This document shows positions 1 to 6,070 of a DNA stretch of 6,070 nt, piece after piece. Source of the DNA: Spirochaetaceae bacterium (GTDB lineage Bacteria; Spirochaetota; Spirochaetia; Treponematales; Breznakiellaceae); contig JAITAE010000085.1 in NCBI GenBank assembly GCA_031284295.1, positions 1-6,070 on the forward strand, read 5' to 3'. The position numbers and the translations under genes were made by a program. Within the stretch, counting starts at the first letter, position 1, and each line of letters begins with the position of its first letter. Under the pieces are notes generated by a model. That model saw only the letters and a program-made list of their open reading frames with translations, made no database searches and was not told where the DNA came from.

Positions 1-1231
1 ACCTGATGACCACCTGTTTTAAGTATCTTTCTTCCAGCGTGGACGCTATTTTCTTTACAACATTTCGCCTTATTTCAAGTTCCACCGGCATTGTTGGGTC
101 CTGATGAAATTCGTTGACGCGCGTACCGACAAGGAATAGTATCCTGTCACTGTTTATAAAAAGCTCTATCATTTTGGACGCGGCGGATTCGCCCCGTCTG
201 TCCATACTTGCGTCAAGCAGCATCTCTGACACGGCGCCAAGAGTGATGATTCCCTCGCAGACCAAATCCGCACCCTCCATGGCGGACTCTGGCGGTACGC
301 GGATTTTACCGCCGTCATCGTTTGAGTAACGGTGATATTTCTGCCTGACCGGGGTAATTTCTCTGTTCAGGAGGCGGGAAACAATCTGGGCCGTTGTTCC
401 GCCGGAAATTATTTTTTTACCGTGAAAACCGGTAAATATTTCCGCCACCTCGTTGTCCCTTTCAGGATTGTAGGGCGGGCCGCTGACAACAAGCAAATCA
501 CGCGGATGCCTGAAATAAGCTACCGCGCAGCTTATATCATCATACGCGCGGCCATTGTCACATATATACGCCCGTTCCACAATATTTTGGGAAAGGTCAC
601 GCGCACTGATATCCGGCTGCGCGGAAATGGTTTTTTTTACAAAGTCCTTTACATTCGCAACGCCAAAACCGCGCGGATATTTTCCGTCAGGGCCGATTCC
701 GGCCTGCGTAACGCCATCGGAAAAAAATATTATTCTGTCGCCGAAACGCGCGGAAAAATTTGAAATGCAGACAGTTTCATTTTGAGGGCCTGTTTTTTTA
801 TTTTTTCTTTGTATCGGAATCTTTTGTTTTTTCAGATCGGGAATATTTCCGTCACGCATTACAATAACAGGAGGATTATCGTATTCAATTATATTTACGG
901 AAAAGTCTTTACCAATATCTATCAACGTAAAAGCGGCATAACTGAGCGAGCTTTCACTGTTGACAGGAAGTGAATTTACAATTAATTCCGCAGCGCGGCG
1001 CGGCGGTATGTCAAGCAAAACGAATTTAATGATCATCTTCGCGGTTAGGGAGGCCAAAACATTTGCCTTAATCCCGCTGCCAAGCCCGTCGGAAAGCGCC
1101 GCGATTACACGCCTCCCTTTCACGCCGGTTTCTGAAAGAAACACATCGCCTGGCGCGGTTTGCCCTTCTTTGGGAATGTTAAAGTAGTCCACTTCTACAA
1201 ACACGACGTTTCTTGAAAAAAAATCGGTCAT
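1..1231 (-). CDS. SpoIIE/PP2C-type Ser/Thr protein phosphatase with unassigned C-terminal domain (3' end outside window)
   Basis: A frame open from ATG at 1231 to the window edge gives 410 residues without a stop, so the C-terminus is missing. Residues about 5-240 look like a SpoIIE-family PP2C metal-dependent phosphatase, which removes phosphate from Ser/Thr of target proteins in the cytoplasm. Visible metal-binding motifs are SDGLGSG (47-53), FFSDGV (169-174) and YDDISC (230-235), so the expected acidic residues are present and the enzyme is predicted active. Residues about 245-410 form an additional region with SGPP (250-253) and GGTTAQIVSR (277-286) that I cannot assign to a named fold. 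No transmembrane segment is apparent. The start codon overlaps the hydrogenase stop (ATGA), implying translational coupling and a shared role; the hydrogenase-PAS protein is the likely sensor or partner. Despite the family name, nothing here indicates sporulation. The family call is confident; substrate and C-terminal role are unknown. Confidence 0.88.
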   Translation of the reverse strand, partial: MTDFFSRNVVFVEVDYFNIPKEGQTAPGDVFLSETGVKGRRVIAALSDGLGSGIKANVLASLTAKMIIKFVLLDIPPRRAAELIVNSLPVNSESSLSYAAFTLIDIGKDFSVNIIEYDNPPVIVMRDGNIPDLKKQKIPIQRKNKKTGPQNETVCISNFSARFGDRIIFFSDGVTQAGIGPDGKYPRGFGVANVKDFVKKTISAQPDISARDLSQNIVERAYICDNGRAYDDISCAVAYFRHPRDLLVVSGPPYNPERDNEVAEIFTGFHGKKIISGGTTAQIVSRLLNREITPVRQKYHRYSNDDGGKIRVPPESAMEGADLVCEGIITLGAVSEMLLDASMDRRGESAASKMIELFINSDRILFLVGTRVNEFHQDPTMPVELEIRRNVVKKIASTLEERYLKQVVIR

Positions 1232-2976
1232 TTTTTGTTCTCTTCGACAGTATGTGATTCGATTATCGAATTCAAAATAGCTTCTGTTTCCGCCGCATTC
1301 TCGCCGAGCAAAAACGCGATTTTTTGAACGGCCTCTACATTTTTTTCGATTATATTACGCGCGCGCATAACGGTATTTCTTCTGAGGCTCGCGGGCCGCG
1401 TAATATCGTCCAGCGTACCCGCTACAACCTCGCCTTTTTCAATTACATAAGTGGTAAGATGCAGTATTTTTTTATCGACACGTATATCATGGTTAAAACT
1501 GTCCGACGTATTTCCTTCCAGCGCTTCTTCAAAGTATCCGGTAAAGCTGACGAACTTGCCCAGTTTGAGTCCTTTGAACTGATCCGCCAATTCGTACAAT
1601 TCTACTTCCTCTTTTCCCAGCATACGCGCAAAATTCTTGTTACATTCAATAATATTCAAATCCTTGTCAACGATGACAACGCCGCTTGGCGTTGTATTTA
1701 TCAGCGCGTTTGCCTTACGCTGCGCGATACTCCTCAAATACATGGAACACATCGTCTTTTCCGCGCGTTTGTCAATCAGGGCTTTTGCAAACGATACGCA
1801 GCCGTCGTAACCGCACATTGAACAGTTTATATAATCCTCAACGCCGAATTTTTCAATTGAAGCAAGGGCGACCCGTATTTCGCTGCTTGAATACTGGACA
1901 GGCGGAATTTCTTTTGCAGTAATTGTTCCCGTGAATTTTATTTTTCCGTAGGCGGCTTCACCAATTAGACAATTTTCCGCGTCTTTTGCGTAAGACAGAA
2001 GTTTTTCGATCCTTGCGGCGGCATTTGGGGGCTGCGTCACACCGGGCCCGTTTATGCAGCCGCCCTGACAGGCAAGCAGTTGTACAAACAATGGATATTT
2101 AAAATTCGCCGTGTCTATTTTTTCGTTCAAAAATCCCGCGACATTGCCGATACCTGAAACGTTTAAATACGAAACATCTGTAATTCCACTTTCCCGCAGG
2201 CAGCCGTCTATGCTGCTGAACATTCCGCTTTCCAGCGGGTATAAAATACCTTTTCCCGCGTTGTGCGGGACAAATTTTTCGCCGTCCGAATCTTTTATCC
2301 CTTCGGGGATAATATTTTCTTCATCAAGCCATTGCCTGAGTTCGTTAAAAGTAAGCGCGGCGCTTATCTCTTTCAACTGATCGGCTTCCCGTTTCTTTGC
2401 CGCGCAGGGCCCCGCGAATACTACAAAGATGTTTTTGCCATACAGTTTTCTGAGCATCAAGGCGTGGGCAAGCAGCGGCGAGGCTCTGTCGTTCATGTAT
2501 TGGACAAATGACGGCGCGTAACGTTTTATGTACAGCACGACGGCGGGGCAGGCTGACGATAAAAAAAGTTTTTGTCCGGCGTTTTTTCCTCGCGCGTTTT
2601 TTATACTGTTCGCTATATCACGGGAAATTAAATCCGCTCCTATCGCCGTTTCGGAGACGGCATGGAAGCCAAGTTTTTTAAAAGCCGCAACAAGCTGTCC
2701 GGGTTTTATGCCGCAAAACTCGGAAACAAATGACGGCGCCAGAGAAACTATCACCCTGCCGCCATTTTTTATCAGTGTTTTCACATTTTCTACATCAGGC
2801 CGTGTGCGCCTTGCCGTACTTGGACAGCATTTTATGCAGTTTCCGCAAAGAACACATAGTTTTTGTATTATGTCCGCCTGGTTATTCTTGAAACGTATGG
2901 CTTTTATCGGACACCTGCTTATGCATTTGTAACAATACTGACATTCCGTATGTTCCGTAAAAATTATATGTGACAT
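1228..2976 (-). CDS. hydS: Putative sensory [FeFe]-hydrogenase-like protein: ferredoxin, H-domain, Fe-S motif and PAS
   Basis: Predicted cytoplasmic iron-sulfur protein of 582 residues. Domains in order: two [4Fe-4S] ferredoxin motifs (C12/C15/C18/C22 and C41/C44/C47/C51); an [FeFe]-hydrogenase H-domain (about 73-345); a CxxCxxxxC...C Fe-S motif (C385, C388, C393, C410); a PAS domain (about 418-525); and a helical tail. H-cluster ligands are visible as SSACP (C143), GPCAAKK (C191, K194) and LACQGGCING (C303, C307). The usual proton-relay cysteine before C143 is Ala142, and the Met residues flanking the cluster in the MPC and MAC motifs are Gly189 and Leu301. This pattern and the PAS domain fit the group C sensory hydrogenases (HydS) rather than a bulk H2-producing enzyme. 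I chose the ATG at 2976 over one eight codons upstream because GGAGG lies 8 nt before it and the ferredoxin motif follows directly. It overlaps the phosphatase gene by 4 nt. H2 sensing is inferred; low catalytic activity is possible. Confidence 0.88.
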   Translation of the reverse strand: MSHIIFTEHTECQYCYKCISRCPIKAIRFKNNQADIIQKLCVLCGNCIKCCPSTARRTRPDVENVKTLIKNGGRVIVSLAPSFVSEFCGIKPGQLVAAFKKLGFHAVSETAIGADLISRDIANSIKNARGKNAGQKLFLSSACPAVVLYIKRYAPSFVQYMNDRASPLLAHALMLRKLYGKNIFVVFAGPCAAKKREADQLKEISAALTFNELRQWLDEENIIPEGIKDSDGEKFVPHNAGKGILYPLESGMFSSIDGCLRESGITDVSYLNVSGIGNVAGFLNEKIDTANFKYPLFVQLLACQGGCINGPGVTQPPNAAARIEKLLSYAKDAENCLIGEAAYGKIKFTGTITAKEIPPVQYSSSEIRVALASIEKFGVEDYINCSMCGYDGCVSFAKALIDKRAEKTMCSMYLRSIAQRKANALINTTPSGVVIVDKDLNIIECNKNFARMLGKEEVELYELADQFKGLKLGKFVSFTGYFEEALEGNTSDSFNHDIRVDKKILHLTTYVIEKGEVVAGTLDDITRPASLRRNTVMRARNIIEKNVEAVQKIAFLLGENAAETEAILNSIIESHTVEENKK

Positions 2977-2984
2977 AAATATCT

Positions 2985-2989
2985 CCTCC
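2985..2989 (-). promoter_or_regulatory. Shine-Dalgarno site fixing the hydrogenase start
   Basis: The minus strand reads GGGAGGAGATATTTATG here. The GGAGG core sits 8 nt before the ATG at 2976. The alternative upstream ATG at 3000 would place this site inside the coding region, so it supports the shorter 582-residue protein. Confidence 0.8.
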
Positions 2990-2999
2990 CCTTCCCTCA

Positions 3000-3027
3000 A
3001 TTACCACAAAATCCGAAGCCCGGGCAA
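3000..3027 (-). promoter_or_regulatory. Weak candidate promoter for the hydrogenase-phosphatase unit
   Basis: On the minus strand TTGCCC (3027-3022) and GGTAAT (3005-3000) are separated by 16 nt, with a TG one base before the -10-like element (TGTGGTAAT). Each hexamer matches the sigma-70/sigma-A consensus at four of six positions. Transcription would start near 2993, leaving a leader of under 20 nt that still contains the ribosome binding site. The match is modest and could be chance. Confidence 0.25.
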
Positions 3028-3043
3028 ACACTCGTTTGGGCTT
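3016..3043 (-). other. Interrupted inverted repeat upstream of the hydrogenase gene
   Basis: The minus strand can pair AAGCC with GGCTT (outer arms, 5 bp) and CAAAC with GTTTG (inner arms, 5 bp) around a GAGT loop, with a CCCG bulge on one side. It overlaps the weak -35 candidate, so it could be an operator-like site. It could also contribute to termination of the pot transcript, but only a short ATTTTG follows it. No known operator was recognised. Confidence 0.3.
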
Positions 3044-3080
3044 ATTCGCAAAGTCTGGTTTAATACCCCCTACCCCACAC

Positions 3081-3109
3081 AAAAAAGCTTGTTTGCGCGC
3101 TTGCCGCGC
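3081..3109 (-). terminator. Weak intrinsic-terminator-like hairpin after potC
   Basis: Starting 6 nt after the potC stop codon, the minus strand forms GCGCG-GCAAG-CGCGC (5 bp all-GC stem, 5 nt loop). It is followed after 8 nt by TTTTTT (3086-3081). The gap between stem and T-run is longer than in a classical intrinsic terminator, so termination may be partial. It is the best candidate for ending the potABC transcript. Confidence 0.35.
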
Positions 3110-3115
3110 GGAGGA

Positions 3116-3985
3116 TCATTTGGCGGCGATGTATTTAAGGAAATTGCGGAGCAGGTAAGTCAGCAGCACGGTGCCAAGTATCATCACGACGGAAAGGGCG
3201 TTTATCACGGGCGATATGCCAAAGCGTATCGCCGAATATATGTAAAGCGGCAACGTTGACGAGCCGGGACCCGCTACAAAATAGGTGATAACAAAATCTT
3301 CCAGGGAAATCGTTATCGCCGTAAGAAAACCCGACACGATGCCGGGCATACAGATCGGTATCGTAACCTTCGTAAGGGTTTGGCGTTCCGTTGCCCCGAG
3401 GTCCGCCGCGGCCTCTATTATCGAAAAATCGAATTCGTCAAGGCGCGCCATTACCATAAGGAAAACGAAAGGCAGGTTGAACGTCGTATGGGCGATGAAG
3501 ATCGTAAGAAGGCCTAGCCTCATGCCTACGCCGGAAAAAAAGACGGACAGCGATACGCCGATGATAATTTCCGGCAGAACCATAGGCAAAAACGAGACTA
3601 TCTGTGTGTACGATCTCATGCGGAAACGGTACCAGTTGACGCCGATTGCGCCCAGCGTCCCCAGAACCGTCGCGGTGGCGGCGGAAGTTGACGCTATCAG
3701 CATACTATTCCAGAAAGCCCGCCAAAGGTTCCGTGAATTGACGAATAGCTGTTCGTACCAGATAAAGGAAAAACCCGTCCAGTTCATGCTTTTTGACGAG
3801 TTGAACGAGTAAAGAATCAGCACAAAGAGCGGCAGGAACAGGAATACGAGCGTACAGATAAAAATGGTTTGCGAGAACGAGAATGACCTGCGTGTCGCGC
3901 GCCGGGCGTGCCGGTTCGCTTCTCCACGCGGTTTGTTGCCGCGTAATTTGGTTATTGTTGCGCTGACGATGCCCCTGCCGTTCAA
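3116..3985 (-). CDS. potC: Spermidine/putrescine ABC transporter permease PotC
   Basis: Inner-membrane permease of a polyamine-type ABC importer, 289 residues, pairing with PotB to form the channel driven by PotA. About six membrane segments are visible (roughly 39-60, 94-115, 128-150, 157-181, 213-238, 260-279). The cytoplasmic EAA loop that docks onto the ATPase is EAAADLGATERQTL with downstream IPICMPG (191-215). The start is TTG at 3985, overlapping the potB stop (TTGA); AAAGGAGGG lies 6 nt upstream and no other ATG, GTG or TTG occurs in frame before the first membrane helix. The protein has a strongly basic N-terminal tail of about 35 residues before helix 1 and is somewhat longer than E. 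coli PotC (264 residues). Related permeases of this family import other cationic or small organic solutes, so polyamine specificity is inferred from the family and gene order. Confidence 0.92.
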   Translation of the reverse strand: MNGRGIVSATITKLRGNKPRGEANRHARRATRRSFSFSQTIFICTLVFLFLPLFVLILYSFNSSKSMNWTGFSFIWYEQLFVNSRNLWRAFWNSMLIASTSAATATVLGTLGAIGVNWYRFRMRSYTQIVSFLPMVLPEIIIGVSLSVFFSGVGMRLGLLTIFIAHTTFNLPFVFLMVMARLDEFDFSIIEAAADLGATERQTLTKVTIPICMPGIVSGFLTAITISLEDFVITYFVAGPGSSTLPLYIYSAIRFGISPVINALSVVMILGTVLLTYLLRNFLKYIAAK

Positions 3986-4881
3986 TTTTTCCCTCCTTTG
4001 GACTTGCCGAGCCGTCTTTCGTCCCGTTTTTGCAGACTCAGCATGGATATTACCCCCGCCGTCGTTACAAGTGTCAGCACCATCGATATGGCGGAAGCGA
4101 GCGGCCAGTTGCGCGACTTGGTAAGCTGATCGGCGATAACATTGCCCAGCATATACGAGTTCTTGCCGCCGACTAGCAGCGGCACGGCATAGGCGCCGAA
4201 TATCGGGATGAACGTGAACAGGAACGCTGTGTATATGCCGCTTCGTACATTGGGAAGCAGCACCTTGAACATGGCCTGCAAAGTGGTAGCGCCAAGATCC
4301 CGCGCCGCCTCGAGCAGCGAAAAATCGAATTTGTCGATTGACGAGTACAGCGGCAGTATCGCGTATGGCAGATACATGTATACCAGCACCAAAACGACTG
4401 TATTTTGGTTATACAGGAAGTGAATATAGTTTTTGATCAGGCCGGACTGTATCAAAAATTCGTTCAAAAAACCGTTATTTCCAAGGATGTTCATCCAGGC
4501 ATAGACACGAATAAGGAAATTTGTCCAAAAAGGTATGATGATCAGCATCAAAAACAGGGTCTGATACTTGCTGCGGGCCATAAAATAGCCGCAAGGCAGC
4601 GCGATCAGTATGGTTATCGCGGTTGAGCCAAGCGAAATAAGCAGTGTTTTAACGGCAATTACCGCAATATTCGGATTTTTTAAAGCGATGTACGCGTCAA
4701 AGCTAAAATCGGGTGTTACGCCGCCGTACAGCCCCTTCTTTAGGAAGCTGTAAACCACGATTATCAACAGCGGCGCGAGGAAAAAAACGCTGGCCCAGAC
4801 CGTCATCGGGCCTGAATAGACAATTCCCAAGTTCCGTTTTAACAGCGCCGCGCGGACGCCGGGCTGCTTTGCGGCCTTCAT
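3982..4881 (-). CDS. potB: Spermidine/putrescine ABC transporter permease PotB
   Basis: Inner-membrane permease, 299 residues, partner of PotC in a polyamine-type importer. About six hydrophobic segments are visible (roughly 26-46, 76-101, 107-131, 161-182, 212-237, 259-283). The EAA loop is EAARDLGATTLQAMFKVLLP (191-210), the typical contact site for the ATPase. Segments such as PFWTNFLIRVYAW (117-129) are characteristic of PotB/PotH-like permeases. The ATG at 4881 overlaps the potA stop (ATGA), and AGGGG about 9 nt upstream is a moderate ribosome binding site, so coupling with potA translation is likely. The C-terminus is rich in Lys and Arg, consistent with a cytoplasmic end. Length is slightly above E. 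coli PotB (275 residues). Substrate within the polyamine group (putrescine or spermidine) cannot be told from the permease. Confidence 0.93.
   Translation of the reverse strand: MKAAKQPGVRAALLKRNLGIVYSGPMTVWASVFFLAPLLIIVVYSFLKKGLYGGVTPDFSFDAYIALKNPNIAVIAVKTLLISLGSTAITILIALPCGYFMARSKYQTLFLMLIIIPFWTNFLIRVYAWMNILGNNGFLNEFLIQSGLIKNYIHFLYNQNTVVLVLVYMYLPYAILPLYSSIDKFDFSLLEAARDLGATTLQAMFKVLLPNVRSGIYTAFLFTFIPIFGAYAVPLLVGGKNSYMLGNVIADQLTKSRNWPLASAISMVLTLVTTAGVISMLSLQKRDERRLGKSKGGKN
3991..3999 (-). promoter_or_regulatory. Shine-Dalgarno site supporting the TTG start of potC
   Basis: The minus strand reads AAAGGAGGG, then GAAAAA-like spacing to TTG at 3985; the GGAGG core is at 3996-3992. It lies inside the 3' end of potB. 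Its strong match and normal spacing decide in favour of the non-ATG start. Confidence 0.75.
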
Positions 4882-6056
4882 GCGCCGCCACCCCTGGCAT
4901 CGGCGGAGGCTACATCGCCGGCATTTATGCCGACGATGTAGCCATCGTTGGCGCTCCAGGACAGGTACACCTTGTCACGCCATACTATGTCCGGCCCCTC
5001 ATCCGAGTAACGGGCGTGCTGTTTTATCACCCGTATAACTGCCCCTTCACCGCTTTCTACGCATGTTTTGATGTAGTATTTTGTTTGAAAGCCTGAGTAT
5101 ATAGGCTCGTCAACTACACCCTGAAGCATATTTATGTCCTCGCGCTTTGTTACCGGCTTTTCCGTGGAAATAACGATTTTTTCGGGGCGGACGGTAAAGC
5201 TTACAACCTGGCCAACTTCAACGCGATCGTCCGTGGTAACCTTTACCATGCCCAGGGCAGGAATATCCAGTTCGGCCATGTATTCAGGCCGTGGCGTGTC
5301 AATCATTTCGGCACTGACAACCTTGCCGTCAAAAAGGTTGGTTTCACCGATGAAGCGGGCGACAAAGCCGGTAGCCGGCTGCTCGTAAATCTCGTGCGGC
5401 GTACCGACTTGCAGCACATTTCCCTGATCAAGCACGGCTATGCGGTCGGATACGGAAAGCGCTTCCTGCTGGTCGTGCGTAACGTAAATAAAGGTGATAC
5501 CTATCTTGTCGTGGATCTCGTCCAGTTCTATAAGCATGTGCTGGCGCAATTTTGCGTCGAGGGCGGAAAGCGGCTCGTCAAGCAACAGCACGCGGGGTTC
5601 TTTGATAAGGGCGCGGGCTATAGCCACACGCTGTTTCTGACCGCCTGAAAGCTGGTTTGGCTTCTTTTTGGCGTGCCCCTCAAGCTGCACGAGTTTCAGA
5701 TAACTGTTGACCTTTTCATTGAGTTCATCCGCCGGCGCGTGTTTTATGCGCAACGGAAACGCGACATTTTCAAACACCGTAAGATGCGGAAACAGCGCGT
5801 AGTTCTGAAATATCGTGTTTACCTGCCTGCGGTTGGGCGGCAGCGGCAGCACATTGGCGCCGTCAATTTTCAGGCTCCCCTCGTCCGGGCTCTCAAAACC
5901 GGCTATGATGCGAAGCAACGTAGTCTTGCCACAGCCCGAAGGCCCCAACAGCGAAAAAAATTCGCCTTTTTTAATGTCAAGGGTGACATTTTTCAGTACA
6001 TCGAAGTCCCCAAAAGACTTGAATATACATTCGATATCAACATCGCTCCCTTTCAA
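4878..6056 (-). CDS. potA: Spermidine/putrescine ABC transporter ATP-binding protein PotA
   Basis: Cytoplasmic ATPase of 392 residues that powers uptake through PotBC. Visible motifs: Walker A GPSGCGKTT (38-46), Q-loop Q84 in FQNYALFPH, signature LSGGQ (136-140), Walker B VLLLDE (156-161), D-loop SALD (164-167) and switch His194 in VTHDQQEA. After about residue 235 (FIGETNLFDG) comes the C-terminal regulatory TOBE-type region, including FTVRPEKI (287-294), typical of PotA/MalK-class ATPases. The length is close to E. coli PotA (378). The first codon in the window is TTG at 6056, but GGGA abuts it directly, leaving no room for a normal ribosome binding site. The frame also stays open to the window edge at 6070, so the true start may lie a few codons further upstream. 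It is first of three overlapping genes; any gene before it, including potD or a regulator, is out of view. Confidence 0.94.
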   Translation of the reverse strand: MKGSDVDIECIFKSFGDFDVLKNVTLDIKKGEFFSLLGPSGCGKTTLLRIIAGFESPDEGSLKIDGANVLPLPPNRRQVNTIFQNYALFPHLTVFENVAFPLRIKHAPADELNEKVNSYLKLVQLEGHAKKKPNQLSGGQKQRVAIARALIKEPRVLLLDEPLSALDAKLRQHMLIELDEIHDKIGITFIYVTHDQQEALSVSDRIAVLDQGNVLQVGTPHEIYEQPATGFVARFIGETNLFDGKVVSAEMIDTPRPEYMAELDIPALGMVKVTTDDRVEVGQVVSFTVRPEKIVISTEKPVTKREDINMLQGVVDEPIYSGFQTKYYIKTCVESGEGAVIRVIKQHARYSDEGPDIVWRDKVYLSWSANDGYIVGINAGDVASADARGGGA

Positions 6057-6070
6057 TCCCTTTCGTCTAC

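Noticed and set aside
332..763. Plus-strand open frame of 143 codons
   Set aside because: It lies opposite the phosphatase catalytic domain, whose motifs are clear on the minus strand; its translation shows no recognisable family and no good ribosome binding site.
1..1231. Sporulation protein SpoIIE proper
   Set aside because: The N-terminal membrane region of true SpoIIE is absent and the catalytic domain starts at the N-terminus; only the phosphatase family is shared.
1324..1821. Plus-strand open frame of 165 codons
   Set aside because: Antisense to the PAS and Fe-S part of the hydrogenase gene; no motif, so treated as a shadow.
1228..2976. Bulk catalytic [FeFe] hydrogenase subunit
   Set aside because: The SSACP motif, loss of the flanking methionines and a C-terminal PAS domain fit sensory-type proteins better, although some activity cannot be excluded.
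2976..3000. Upstream ATG at 3000 as the hydrogenase start
   Set aside because: The eight extra residues are encoded by the purine-rich ribosome binding region itself; the ATG at 2976 has correct SD spacing.
3060..3080. G-quadruplex on the minus strand (GGGGTAGGGGG)
   Set aside because: Only two G-runs are close together; four are needed for an intramolecular quadruplex.
2882..3082. Minus-strand 66-codon frame across the intergenic gap
   Set aside because: It overlaps the start of the hydrogenase gene in another frame, has no family resemblance and does not look like a potD remnant.
3285..3812. Plus-strand open frame of 175 codons
   Set aside because: Fully antisense to potC, with a basic, low-information translation typical of the reverse of a membrane protein gene.
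4703..4900. Minus-strand 65-codon frame starting just before potB
   Set aside because: Out-of-frame reading of the potB 5' end; Arg/Pro-rich translation without motifs.

Overview
All confident genes in this window lie on the minus strand, so it reads from high to low coordinates. There are two units: a polyamine-type ABC importer, potA-potB-potC (6056 down to 3116), and a two-gene module made of a PAS-containing [FeFe]-hydrogenase-like protein (2976 down to 1228) followed by a SpoIIE/PP2C-type protein phosphatase (1231 down to the window edge at 1). The phosphatase is the least obvious gene, because its frame runs off the window without a stop codon. I translated it by hand for 410 codons without meeting a stop.

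Within each unit the genes are packed tightly. potA/potB, potB/potC and hydrogenase/phosphatase each overlap by 4 nt (ATGA, TTGA and ATGA), which suggests translational coupling. The only real intergenic gap is about 140 bp (2977-3115) between potC and the hydrogenase gene. It holds small hairpins, a weak T-tract, a weak candidate promoter and a strong Shine-Dalgarno sequence. The two units are therefore probably transcribed separately, although read-through is possible. No potD (periplasmic or lipoprotein binding protein) is present; it could lie upstream of potA, outside the window, or elsewhere.

The hydrogenase-like protein keeps all four cysteines expected to hold the H-cluster, plus two N-terminal [4Fe-4S] ferredoxin motifs. 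However, its first H-cluster motif reads SSACP rather than TSCCP. By ungapped comparison with clostridial hydrogenase I from memory, the other residues of the catalytic proton path are also replaced. After the H-domain come a four-cysteine Fe-S motif (CxxCxxxxC...C) and a PAS domain. This architecture is that of putative sensory hydrogenases (group C, HydS). Its coupling to a PP2C phosphatase suggests a circuit in which H2 or redox state sensed by the H-cluster is relayed through Fe-S clusters and PAS to control Ser/Thr dephosphorylation of unknown targets. The circuit is inference; the domains are visible in the sequence.

The organism is most likely a strict anaerobe with hydrogen metabolism. 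Clostridia, Negativicutes or a Treponema-like spirochaete would all fit; the sequence does not let me decide. I see no RNA genes, CRISPR arrays, insertion sequences or tRNAs.
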